31,076 nt of DNA, from contig MU069444.1 in the NCBI GenBank assembly GCA_002284615.2, positions 477,006-508,081 on the forward strand, in the 5' to 3' direction. Below the pieces are notes generated by a model. The model was not told the origin of the DNA. It ran no database searches and worked only from the letters and a program-made list of their open reading frames with translations. Shown in pieces: positions 1 to 7,869 of the stretch. Position 1 is the stretch's first letter; each line of letters begins with the position of its first letter. The stretch comes from Dunaliella salina (Eukaryota > Chlorophyta > Chlorophyceae > Chlamydomonadales > Dunaliellaceae). The position numbers were made by a program, and so were the translations under genes.

Positions 1-20
1 GTGTGTGTGTGTGTGTGTGT
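1..20. repeat. (GT)n microsatellite
   Basis: An uninterrupted GT run opens the window and is cut by its edge. It lies in what is probably an intron of the minus-strand gene at 209-578. Confidence 0.9.
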
Positions 21-208
21 TGCTGCTGTGGACATCTTGCCAAAAAGCAAAAATCCAGGATTGCATGTAGCATGTGTGCAGTATGTCATGCACAAACGAG
101 GAAATGAGGTGCAATTGAACTTAAATGGATTCGCAACGTGAAGAAGGTGCTTGTTGCTACTGTCACAAAGACAAAGTTCAAGGGGAATGTATCATGTTGG
201 ACACACAC

Positions 209-578
209 CTCATCTATCAAGTTGTCCACCAGCGCCTTGAAAGGGTCGAGCTGCTTTGCTTCCAGCCCCAGGTCAGACTCCAGCATGCGCCGAACTGACT
301 TCCCATTGAGAACACTGCACACAAGGCATGCCACTCGTGCTTGAATGTGAGAGCACGTATCTTGGGCTACCGAACACAGTGCCACCCAGCTCTGGTTGAC
401 CAAGGCCAATTGGGCAGGACAGGTTTCGACAGGTGGGCAGGACTGGGCCGGGAAGGTCGTTTGAATACAGGGAGGACTCCCAAAACCCAAAAAGGACTCA
501 CTCCAGCCTCTTGAGGATCTCCTTTCTCCGGCTGACGAGGGCATCGCGGATACCAGGCGGAGGGGAGGCAGTACTCAT
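209..578 (-). CDS. 5' exons of an unidentified gene with a DEK_C-like segment (partial)
   Basis: Two exons read leftwards. Exon 1 (578-502) opens with ATG, encodes about 25 residues starting MSTASPPPGIR and ending in a basic stretch (SRRKEILKRL), and stops at a GTGAGT donor. The second exon is open from an acceptor at 443-444 to 209, where GTGTGT follows. An acceptor just before the WVALC codons (around 390) would fit the phase of exon 1 better, so its 5' edge is unsettled. Its C-terminal half (SVRRMLESDLGLEA, then LVDNLIDEV) has the spacing of DEK C-terminal domains, which bind DNA or chromatin in several nuclear proteins. That match is by eye. Later exons lie outside the window. A chromatin protein is a guess; no full-length family was recognised. 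Confidence 0.5.
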
Positions 579-1000
579 GCTGTTCAATTGTTCAGTTGTT
601 TTCGGAAACAACCTTCTTCAGGCATAAACGATTTGTTTGCTTTGCAGATCTATGTGCTTGCGGTCAATGCCCAACGGAAAAAAATTTTCGGTTGTCAGTA
701 AGGTGAATCTTACTTATCATAACAATTTCCACTTTTCACAATCCACTTTCAAAACTTGAACGAAACCCACGGCCTTCTCTCCACCTCATGCCGACTAGTT
801 CCAATAGTTCTGGAGAATGCTCGCTTGGTGATGATATGGACAGTGTTAATCTGATGGTTCTCAGGTGTCTAAAACCAACGATGAGTGGGATGCACACCAA
901 CATCGGCATCGTTGGGGCTTTCGCTCTGTGTAAAATCCTCAGGAAATACTGATATGGCTAACACCTCATTGGTATGGATGCTTGCAGCAATGAGAGACTC
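579..1000. other. Unassigned DNA, perhaps decayed LINE
   Basis: No gene could be supported here. The right half (about 860-1000) may be a further degraded upstream part of the nuclease fragment that follows, since a LVWMLAAMRD-like reading sits where other copies have GLVYTDIGS. The left half is the likely upstream region of the minus-strand gene that starts at 578. Confidence 0.3.
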
Positions 1001-1410
1001 ATGGAACAAGGCATACATGCAAGTCCCTAAAAACGTCGCGGGATAACCCAGTTTTAATGGCACCGCCTCCTCTGCCCGGCGCCCAAGCTGTCCGGATGCT
1101 AGCTTTGTGCACTCTATCCCGGGCCGAACAGTCCACAATGATCCCTCTAAGATCCCACCTCCGGGGTCCTGCAGGGACACATCAAACCCCTTATGAACCT
1201 GAGCCTTCACGAAAAGTAGGCAAATCACTAATATTCAAGCTTTGTTGCCATGCCATTCGAAAATGTACTAACTCTGTCAAAATCAGGCATGCTCTTCATT
1301 TTCGGGGGGCTCTGATTTTGGGGGGAAGGAGCAGGGCGCACGGCAAGTGGAGATAGGGAGGAGGAGCATCTCGAGATCTCGAGATCTCGAGAGTCCGGGT
1401 GTTCAGGAGC
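1000..1410 (+). mobile_element. LINE fragment: start of the restriction-like nuclease domain plus 3' end
   Basis: Plus-strand reading gives PDASFVHSIPGRTVHNDPSK, matching the better preserved RPDVIFVR...HLDPSK block at 3480-4010 on the minus strand. In restriction-like endonucleases of RLE-type LINEs the Pro-Asp pair is part of the PD-(D/E)xK site. The frame is then lost, and a short match to the 3' end of the same family (RHAL followed by a GC-rich tail) appears at about 1286-1400. The downstream ELK part is missing, so an internal deletion is likely. Dead copy. The stretch 1370-1392 is a perfect 8-bp tandem palindrome (TCTCGAGA units). Confidence 0.55.
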
Positions 1411-1680
1411 ATAGTGGACAACAAAAATGGATATGCCAATGCCAAGCTAGGTTATTACTCTTACTATCAAAACTTACTACTGCATGTAGGAAACAAAATT
1501 AGCAATGCATTCAGGAATATGTCCAGTATTCCCACATCCATGAAACTTACCACGTCACTGTCAGACTCAGCCGCTGCTGCTGCTTTTCTTGCTTTTGTGG
1601 GGGCTGCCTCGTTGCCTGCACAAGAAACACAGAAACATAAATAAGCATTTGAGCTCCCACATGCATTCTAGACACAACCT
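1399..1680 (+). mobile_element. LINE fragment, tandem partner of 1681-1800
   Basis: An open reading frame (1399-1644) contains GYANAKLGYYSYYQNL and NKISNAFRNM. The same peptide pattern recurs with stops at 1681-1800 (GYANAKTGYFS, KISNAFRSM), so this is a partial duplicate of the segment that precedes the zinc knuckle in the LINE copy downstream. It ends in an alanine run encoded by GCTGCTGCTGCT. No function on its own. Confidence 0.5.
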
Positions 1681-2692
1681 TGGATATGCCAATGCCAAAA
1701 CAGGCTACTTCTCTTAATATAAAAACTTAATACCGCAAGTAGGTTAAAAAATCAGCAATGCCTTCAGAAGTATGCCCAACATTTCTGTACCCATGAAGCG
1801 TACCATCCTGCAGTACCGCAAAGGCACCCTCTACAACCAAAAACGTGCAGTCCGTTTTAAATGTTAACCGACCCATCTAGCCCCCTCCCAGACTGTCATC
1901 AATTGGAAAGCGCACTCCACATGCTCTCAGGCTGCCCGAACCATATCATCTCCAACATGATAACTGCACGCCATAACATTGCAGGCAGAATGATTACAAA
2001 AGCCCTCAGCAAAAGCCCTGTGGGAACAGGCCTGGTCTACACAGACATAGGAAGCGATTTTAAACTTGCACAACCCAACCTCCAACTCCCTACACATGCC
2101 TCAAACAGAACTTTACCTGTCTACTTCTTCCCTCATAACCTTCCAATGAGGGAAAGACTTAAATTCGAGTAGACCAGATGCTGCATTGATCACCACTTTC
2201 AATGCCAAATATACTGCAAATGGTGTTTCCCCTATCTATTCACATCACACTTTGCGCAGGTCCACAGAGAGGATCACCAAAACTAGCTGCTTGAGGCAAA
2301 CCCATGAACTTTATGCATACGAACGCCATGTGCATTTCACAGAAATCAAGTTCTGTGAAGACAAGAGGCCTGAGCATCAGTTGAACGCGGCAAAGCAGCA
2401 GCATTTTACATAAGAAGTAAAGTTATCAGCCCTATGCTGTTACGATTCATCCTATGCTCCTTGGTGTTGGTGGAACTATTTACACTGAACATACCCTGAA
2501 GCAGTTCAAACAACTAGGATTGGATCACTAACGTGCCACTAAGCTTGCTCAACAAGTTCATGCCCATCCTGTTCATTATGCCCACAAACTAGTTTCTAGG
2601 CATAGCGCTTTCGAAAATAAGAGTTTTTCCCACAGCCAGATTCTAGAGCCAGGAGCTTCAAGCTACAGCTACAAGTTGTAGTAACCCACTAG
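1681..2692 (+). pseudogene. RLE-type LINE, C-terminal part: zinc knuckle and nuclease
   Basis: In order: a YRKGTLYNQ block (about 1810-1840), a CCHC-like knuckle with its first Cys pair damaged (ALHMLSGC, 1912-1938), a conserved tail (ARHNIAGRMITKALSKSP), a DIGSDFKLA block, then RPDAALIT (about 2170) and HVHFTEIKFCEDKRPEHQL (2326-2385). The RPD and EIK motifs fit a PD-(D/E)xK restriction-like endonuclease as in R2 and related LINEs, where it nicks the target to prime reverse transcription. From about 2410 frameshifts and stops break the domain, but its GVGGTIYTEH and LGLD pieces remain readable in other frames. The arrangement agrees with the copy at 10690-11500. Dead. Confidence 0.65.
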
Positions 2693-2826
2693 ATCCCCGC
2701 AAACTTTTTTTCATATCTTGTCGTGGAGGGGACTCACGGCATTTTTTGAGCCAATGTGTCTCCTCTTCCTTTATTGATGTAGGGAGAGTTTCTCCGCCTA
2801 CGTAGTTTTTCTTTCCTTTTCTTACA
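2692..2826 (+). repeat. LINE 3' end, family B
   Basis: A 3' tail characterised by GAGCCAATGTGTCTCC, ATTGATGTAGGGAGA and TCTGCCTACGTAG-like blocks, ending in pyrimidine-rich TTTTCTTTCC. The same tail follows the nuclease at 11420-11545 and recurs alone at 15165-15215, 15455-15505, 29146-29227 (plus) and 5930-5985, 20000-20094 (minus), as expected of 5'-truncated LINE insertions. Confidence 0.7.
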
Positions 2827-2828
2827 AC

Positions 2829-3325
2829 TCTCCAGATCCTCATTAGCTCTGTTTCTGGTTCTTGCCTAGCAGTGTCAAGTGTCAGCCTAACAGTTGCGCA
2901 TCTTTACTGATGGCCATGGCTCCTTTCTCGTACACCTTGTAAACTTAGGCTGGGAGAACAGCTGGCTCTGGGGTGGTCCCAAAGTTGGCGCGGTGGAGAT
3001 GGTGTTTAGAGGTGGAGTGAGTTTCAGCTTGGGTCTACATAATTGCGTGCTCACCTCCTGGCTACGGCTCGCCCCTGTGCAAGAGGGGGACCCATGCTGA
3101 GATGTTGATTAGCTTGCTCTGAGGCTAAGGGGTGGGTCCCAAGTTTGCTGGACAGGGCCTCTTGACGGCTGTGTCTTGAGTGTTCTAGGTGGAGGCAAAC
3201 TTGCTGGAGTTGACTCCTGTGCTTCTCTTTTTCTTGGTCTGAACTGGTGGGACTCACTCTCAGTTTCAGCGCTAACTGTTGGGCCTTTCCTTAATGCACA
3301 CTGGCTGTTGTCCAGCGTATACTTT
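2829..3325 (+). repeat. LINE 3' end, family A, interrupted
   Basis: Family A 3' tail (CTCTGTTTCTGGTTC ... AGTGTCAAGTGTCAG, resuming with GGGCCTTTCCTTAATGCAC at 3281). Between 2897 and 3263 lies about 370 bp of foreign sequence with no recognised coding content. It is flanked by near-identical TAACAGTTG / TAACTGTTG, compatible with an insertion and its target duplication. Confidence 0.5.
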
Positions 3326-3480
3326 AAAGAAAAGTAAAGAAAAAGAAAAGTCTACGCAAGCCATAGGCCGTGTGCATTAAGAGAAGGTCCTCTAACTGGA
3401 AAGCTAGAGGCCTCACCAGAAGGCCCTCAAAACCTACACTAGACGCAGCTAGCCTGGGAGAGAGCCAGAAACAGAACTAG
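3326..3480 (-). repeat. LINE 3' end, family A, tail-to-tail with the preceding copy
   Basis: Read on the minus strand this is the same family A tail (GGTTTTGAGGGCCTTCTGGTGAGG ... TTAATGCACACGG shortened here). It is continuous with the nuclease domain at 3480-4010, so it is the 3' untranslated end of that LINE copy. Its terminus abuts the terminus of the plus-strand copy. Confidence 0.65.
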
Positions 3481-4080
3481 TGGGGATCTGGAGGTTTGCT
3501 GCTCGCCATGCCTCTGGACGCTCGGACTCCTCTTCTCCCATCCTCCGCCGCCGTGCGCCCAGCAAAGCCCCTCCCTGAAGCCCCCTGAGAGCAAAGAGCG
3601 TGTCTAGTGTTTTTGATAGTGGTTAATCTTTGGATGGCATGGTCCCTAAGCTTGGCTGCTAGTGATTCGGCTTTTTCTTTAGTAAGGCCCAGATGTATGA
3701 GGGGTGTAATTGTATACTCTTTGTGAATGGCACCGGCCACACCAATTAAGATGATGTGTAAAGTCACTTTGTTATTCCTGTTTGGATTTCTTGAGCTGCG
3801 AGTTTTAAGTCTGGTTATGGTGTGAGAATGTTGGGTCACTGCACGCTGTAGGGCGATGTAGGGGTTTGTGTCGAGACAGAGTTTTAGTTCAACAAGATGT
3901 GCGTCCCTGTCTTGAGGAGGGATCTTGGAAGGATCAAGGTGAGTTTGCCTGCCTGGAAGAGGGCGCACAAAGATAACATCAGGACGGGTTTGGTGCCAGG
4001 AAGGGGAGCCAGTACCATTAGATAAGACCTAGTCTGGAATAGCTTTTGATATGTTTCCAGGGACTTTTATGCCTTGTTCC
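3480..4080 (-). pseudogene. RLE-type LINE nuclease domain (best copy in the window)
   Basis: An ORF of 163 residues (3968-3477), extended upstream in frame to about 4010 to include RPDVIFVRPLPGRQTHLDPSK. It carries the PD pair, then about 30 residues later DAHLVELKLCLDTNPY, where E-x-K completes a PD-(D/E)xK site, then QHSHTI and HIILIGVAGAI blocks. A stop codon at about 4031 separates it from the upstream reading that leads to the zinc knuckle at 5768-5820; the gap in between is filled by a SINE and a nested LTR element. In R2-like LINEs this domain makes the target nick. Loss of continuity makes it non-functional. Confidence 0.65.
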
Positions 4081-4189
4081 AGGAGTCTCTCGTTACTGCA
4101 GCCATACCAATCAGTGGAGGAGGTCGTGGGTTCGTGTCCTGGTGGGGGTGCACCGGTATAGGCTGGAGTGTCTTCTCCAGGTTGATTGG

Positions 4190-4329
4190 TGCAACGATAC
4201 CAGGCTTTCTTAGATCAGATCACCAACCACCAACTACCATCCAGGCTTAGGCTTTGGGTAAGACTGGGCTGGCCAGTTATTAGAAGGATCGTTCCCTTCC
4301 TCACCCAGCATTTTCTGCATATTCTTACA
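4190..4329 (+). repeat. 5' LTR
   Basis: 140 bp beginning TGCAACGATACC and ending TTCTTACA. The right LTR begins TGTAACGATACC, the usual TGTAACG form in chromoviruses, so the second C here is a mutation. Confidence 0.8.
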
Positions 4330-4343
4330 TTGGTAGCGAAGCC

Positions 4344-4540
4344 TAATTAAATCCTCCAGAACGGAATTGTATTCTTCCGTTTGCCCGTCGGTTTGGGGAT
4401 GAAATGCTGTTGCTAATGCGCTTTCAATGCCGAACATTTGGCAGAACGCCTGGAACATGTTGCCTGTGAATCTAGGGTCCCTGTCAGTGATGAGCTTCTT
4501 ATGCTGGGCATCCAGCTCCTGGCCTGACTCCCTCGAGTCG
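4344..4540 (-). pseudogene. Integrase catalytic-core fragment, inverted
   Basis: Minus-strand reading includes LITDRDPRFTG, then FGIESALATAFHPQTDGQTE and YNSVLEDLIR. These are the second-Asp and HPQTDGQ blocks of Ty3/gypsy integrase cores. The reading runs directly into the primer-binding site and left LTR, which normally lie at the other end of an element. The C-terminal part of integrase is on the plus strand next door, so the segment was inverted within the element. No upstream HHCC domain or first Asp is present. Confidence 0.7.
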
Positions 4541-4544
4541 AGCG

Positions 4545-5147
4545 CTTCCACAACTTACGGAAGGCGCAGGAGAGGCAGAAGGCACAAGCTGACCAACACA
4601 GGCGCGACGTGACAGGCGGATATTCAGTGGGTGACAAAGTGTTGCTCAGTACTCGCAATTTGACACTCCAGGCAAAGGGCACAAGAAAGTTCCTGCCCAA
4701 ATTCATTGGGCCATTCATTGTCAAAGAGTTCATTGGTAAGGTTGCTGTGTGGTTACAGTTGCCTTACACTTATCAAATTCATCCAGTTTTTGTGTGTCCC
4801 TTATCAGGCCATATCATGAATCTGAGCACACTGTCACACCTCCACAACAATTGCAAGTGGATGCTGATGGCATTCCGATTTATGAGGTTGAAGAGGTGCT
4901 GGAGCATAAGCCATTAAAGCATTACAGGCAGAACACCTGGCAATTTTTAATCAAATGGAAAGGCTATGGCCATGAACATCATTCAAGGGAACCATACTCA
5001 AACATAGCCAATCCATACATCACATTGCAACCATATTGGGATTCTCTCGGAGGCATTCCAGAGCTTCCTAAGCATGGACGCAAACGCAAGGCTCCTCAGG
5101 CACTCGTGCCTCCGAAGGCTAAAAGAAAACATAAATCATGCTCATGA
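4545..5147 (+). pseudogene. Integrase C-terminus and chromodomain
   Basis: Plus-strand reading from about 4548: RKAQERQKAQADQHRR, GDKVLLSTRNL, KFIGPF, QIHPVF. This is the conserved GPF/Y-type C-terminal region of Ty3/gypsy integrases. Near 4796 the frame shifts and continues as YEVEEVLEHKPL, TWQFLIKWKGYG, EPYSNI, which is a chromodomain; such domains steer chromovirus insertion to modified chromatin. A basic tail (KHGRKRKAPQ ... KAKRKHK) ends at a stop at 5147. One frameshift and the missing core show it is dead. Confidence 0.75.
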
Positions 5148-5422
5148 GCAACATTATGCTTTCAGGCAGGCATGGAGATCTCCATCACCTAATATATGCA
5201 TGCATGCACAGGGAAAAGCTAGGCTCACAATTACTTAGGCTATTCAGGCTTATACAGGCTAAACGCGCTTCATAGGCACTTTCAGGCTATACTTTTTCAG
5301 GCATTACCAGGCTCAAGGCTATTTTCAGGCTCTCAGCCAAATTAGGCGGTTGTTGGTTGGTCAGGCATTTTGCAAATTTCCTCCTTTTATGGCTGGGACG
5401 TCCATAAACAGGCAGGGGGGAA

Positions 5423-5562
5423 TGTAACGATACCAGGCTTTCCTAGATCAGATCACCAACCACCAACTACCATCCAGGCTTAGGCTTCGGGTAAGACTGG
5501 GCTGGCCAGTTATTACAAGGATCGTTCCCTTCCTTACCCAGCATTTTCTGCATGTTCTTACA
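5423..5562 (+). repeat. 3' LTR
   Basis: 140 bp, TGTAACGA ... TTCTTACA, same length as the left copy and followed at once by the ATTGG target duplication. Confidence 0.8.
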
Positions 5563-5664
5563 ATTGGTGAGGTCGCTCCGGTATAGGCTGGAATGTCCTT
5601 TCCTTAGTGCACGCTCCGAGACCCTTGCGGTAGAGCGTAGAAATTTCAAATTTCAATTTTCTTC

Positions 5665-5935
5665 TCAATAAGGGATGAGCCATACCGACCTTTTACTGAG
5701 GGCTTTTGCACAAAGGTTTAGGGCTGCATGGTGTCTGTTGGTGTGCAGCCCGCTCATTGTTGGGTTTGTACACCTGAGGAGTATGTGGTCAATGTGGTCC
5801 ATCTCGTCACATAGTGGGCATCTTCCAGAACTGGAAAAGTCGAATTTGAAGGTATGAATCTGATTGTACAGTGTATCTGTACGATACTTCATTATATTTG
5901 TGGGCTGTTTAAGGGTAATCAAAGAAAAGAAAAAC
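5665..5935 (-). pseudogene. LINE zinc knuckle (CCHC-type) segment
   Basis: Minus-strand ORF with KYRTDTLYNQ, then RCPLCDEMDHIDHILLRC (5820-5768), giving C-x2-C-x7-H-x4-C spacing, then NRHHAALNLCAKALSKRS. This knuckle lies between RNase H and the restriction-like nuclease in this LINE family; in R2-like elements the equivalent CCHC motif helps bind nucleic acid. The reading stops at 5665 where the SINE tail begins. The upstream side meets a short family B tail at 5935. Confidence 0.7.
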
Positions 5936-5985
5936 TACGCAGGCAGTGAAAGCACTCCCCACATCAATTAAGGAAAAGGGGATAC
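5930..5985 (-). repeat. Short LINE 3' end, family B
   Basis: Reads on the minus strand as CCTTAATTGATGTGGGGAGTG then CTGCCTGCGTAG and a pyrimidine tail, matching the last part of the family B tail. It interrupts the minus-strand LINE between RNase H and the zinc knuckle. A clean target duplication was not seen. Confidence 0.55.
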
Positions 5986-6944
5986 CTAGGTCCGAGGCAC
6001 CGTTTAAGGGAAATCCCTGGATTTTTCCAGAAGGAATGCTGATCTCTTTGTTTGCAAGTTGAGAGGTTGAATTGCGCAATTCAGTATTTGCAATGGTGGT
6101 TGGCGGTATGGCATCATCAAGTTTCTGCCATCTCTGATAGTGGTAGCCAAGGGTGTCAGCAGAGCCAAGCTTGTATTTCTTGTGCATGTGTGCTTCAAGT
6201 TTGCCGTGCAGGTTGGTGAGGTAGTGCGTAGGGAAAGCGTGGAAGCGGTGTACGCCATCATCTCGTGAGGAAGAGGTCTTCAATGAAAGCCAATAAAAAT
6301 TGTGGAAAGGGTCCCTGGCATCTGGAAATGCAATGTCTATGGTGTCTGAGAAGGCTGCGGTACAAAAGCAAACATCAGCCCCCTCATTTCCTATTATGTA
6401 AAAGTGGGCTCTGACTTTAAAGAAATGGATAGGGGAGTGTTCTAACATGGTTGATATTGCATGAATGAGCTCTGTGCGTAAGTTATACATCATGCGCATT
6501 GGATTAAGGATTTGATTTAAAACCTGGAAGAGGCAGGATGTGTTGAGGTATAAGGGAAGGTTGGCCGACCACTTGGCTACGCTAGCGCAAGCGTGGTCAA
6601 GTTGTCGGCCATCCTTCCCTTATACCTCAACAGGATGCACCATTGGTGACAATTGTAGTTTGCTTGTGTTGGAGTGCCACATGGATACCCACGATTTCTG
6701 CCCCAGTGATGGTATTGGTAGGCCCATGGCCATTGGGTTTTATGTGCAGTTGTAAATGTTGGGAGGGTTGAGTAGTGTCCCTTCCCAGTTTGTAAACTCC
6801 TGAACCAGAAAGTGGTGGGGAGTCGTCATCTTTGTGCTTAATTACACTGCCATCAGTGTAGGTGATTTCCCTCCAGTCCTTGGCTTTAGGTGTGGACATC
6901 TTTTTTAGTTGGCAGGGGTGAAGGCTGCCCTTACCTTTGGGCAT
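5985..6944 (-). pseudogene. LINE RNase H domain, interrupted by a 92-bp palindrome
   Basis: Reads leftward. The N-terminal half (6944-6633) has ITYTDGSV (first catalytic Asp), a GSGVY strand and NTITGAEIVGIHVAL (catalytic Glu). The C-terminal half (6535-5985) has HFFKVRAHFYIIGNEGAD, the KVxSHxGxxGNExAD block with the last Asp. The third acid is lost: where a TDS motif is expected the sequence reads TNGAS. The two halves are separated by 6541-6632 and one GGATG copy; without them the frame continues. RNase H removes the RNA strand of the cDNA hybrid in elements that encode it. No reverse transcriptase precedes it, so an internal deletion removed APE/RT between about 7124 and 6944. Confidence 0.75.
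6536..6637. mobile_element. 92-bp palindromic miniature element with GGATG duplication
   Basis: The element spans 6541-6632 and starts TGTTGAGGTATAAGGGAAGG; its reverse complement starts with the same 20 bases. The two 46-base arms match at 41 positions with no loop. GGATG flanks both sides (6536-6540, 6633-6637). It has no coding capacity. It could be a foldback/MITE-like DNA element, or an outward remnant of an LTR-type element given the TG...CA ends and 5-bp duplication. Confidence 0.8.
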
Positions 6945-7123
6945 TTGTGTGATCAGTCATGGATGTCAGGGAGAAGTGACTTGAATTTCTCTTTCCAAGT
7001 GTTTGATGCTAGGTGTTGTTGGGTAAGCAGTGATGTGGCAGGATGTGGAGGATCCAAGGGTAGCCAACAGGCAGGCACATCTTGCCGGAGGAGTTGGAAC
7101 CAGTCTATTTGCGCTATCTAGCA

Positions 7124-7860
7124 TTACTCTAGCATTAAGATTTCACACAACGATAGTCGCATAGGATATGAAGGTGGAGTGGGACTGGGTATGGTATGGA
7201 ACCAGTATTGTGGTGCCTGAAATTGGATGTCTCTTGCTGGGAATTTGGCAAGCACTTTTGCAAGACCTGGGTGCTGGCAAAGCCAACTCATACAAGCGTT
7301 ACAGCTGAAGCCTCTCCAGTGGGGCAGGAGCATGAAGGTGCTAATTGGATCTGTGTTTTGGAGGGAGGAGTGCAATGCGTGGCGCAGGATTTTAAACATT
7401 ATTCCGTCCTCATGTGGGGGTGGGCAGAAGGAGAAGCCAGTGTAGCGCACAGAGAGGGCATCTGTGTGCGCTCCAAAGACCTGGTCTTGGCAGTTTGTGC
7501 TGAAACAGGTGTTGTAGGTCTCGCCAAATTCAAGCGGGTTGGAAAACCTCTCTGCTGAGACCATGCACCATTTATGCAGGGCTAATCGGATGTGGGAAGG
7601 TGTGATCAGCGTGTTGGAAGTGTGGAGCTTTTTGCTCTTGGCTGAAAGGTCTTTCTGTTGAGCCTCTTGTCAAGAGAGCAGTCCCATAATTTCAGTTGCT
7701 GGATCCTGGACAGGTGGTTGAATTGTGGCATGGATGCCTGCACTTTTGGCTGCTTCATAGGCTTCAAGCAGAGACACGAGCCTGTCTACAGCGAGCATGC
7801 CGACGCACTTGCCATTGGCATTGTAGATTCAGGCGCATTCAGTGGTAACCACCTCCAACA
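7124..7860 (-). pseudogene. LINE ORF1-like region, copy A: PCIF1-like methyltransferase-fold segment
   Basis: Reads leftward from IYNANGKCVGMLAVDRLVSL (about 7840), through one in-frame TGA near 7675, to an ORF (7564-7124) with SNPLEFGETYNTCFS, QDQVFGAHTDAL, GFSFCPPPHEDGIM and STFMLLPHWRG. The order SPL-F-D.FGA - PP - M - LP.W resembles the PCIF1 (cap-Am N6-methyltransferase) domain, in which an NPPF motif is catalytic; here the site reads FCPPPH, so activity is unlikely or altered. The assignment is by pattern only. A second diverged copy lies at 9385-9950. Its place in the LINE suggests an ORF1-type accessory protein. Confidence 0.45.
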
Positions 7861-7869
7861 TTTGTGCTG

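Larger units (their letters stand above)
4185..5567 (+). mobile_element. Short Ty3/gypsy-type (chromovirus) LTR retrotransposon with internal inversion
   Basis: Complete in outline: target duplication ATTGG (4185-4189 and 5563-5567), two 140-bp LTRs (4190-4329, 5423-5562) both of TG...CA form, a primer-binding-site-like TTGGTAGCGAAGCC directly after the left LTR (4330-4343; resembles initiator-Met tRNA complement), a purine tract GGCAGGGGGGAA just before the right LTR (5411-5422), and integrase plus chromodomain remains between. Gag, protease, reverse transcriptase and RNase H are absent, so it could only have moved in trans. The integrase core piece is on the opposite strand. LTR copies differ at several positions by eye, so insertion is not very recent. 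Confidence 0.8.
4085..5662 (+). mobile_element. tRNA-like SINE, split by a nested LTR retrotransposon
   Basis: SINE sequence lies at about 4085-4189 and 5563-5662. Joined across the LTR element it matches the SINE at 14553-14715 in order: GGTTCG B-box-like block (4128-4140, here GGTTCGTGTCC), GGTATAGGCTGGAGTGTC, CATTGG-like block, second GGTATAGGCTGG, TTAGTGCACGCTCCG, and the tail GTAGAGCGTAGAAATTTC. The B box suggests a tRNA-derived pol III promoter; the 5' limit and A box are unclear and no target duplication was found. It sits inside a minus-strand LINE, between the zinc knuckle and the nuclease. Confidence 0.6.

Noticed and set aside
7196..7558. 120-codon plus-strand open frame
   Set aside because: Antisense shadow of the PCIF1-like ORF; no motif of its own.
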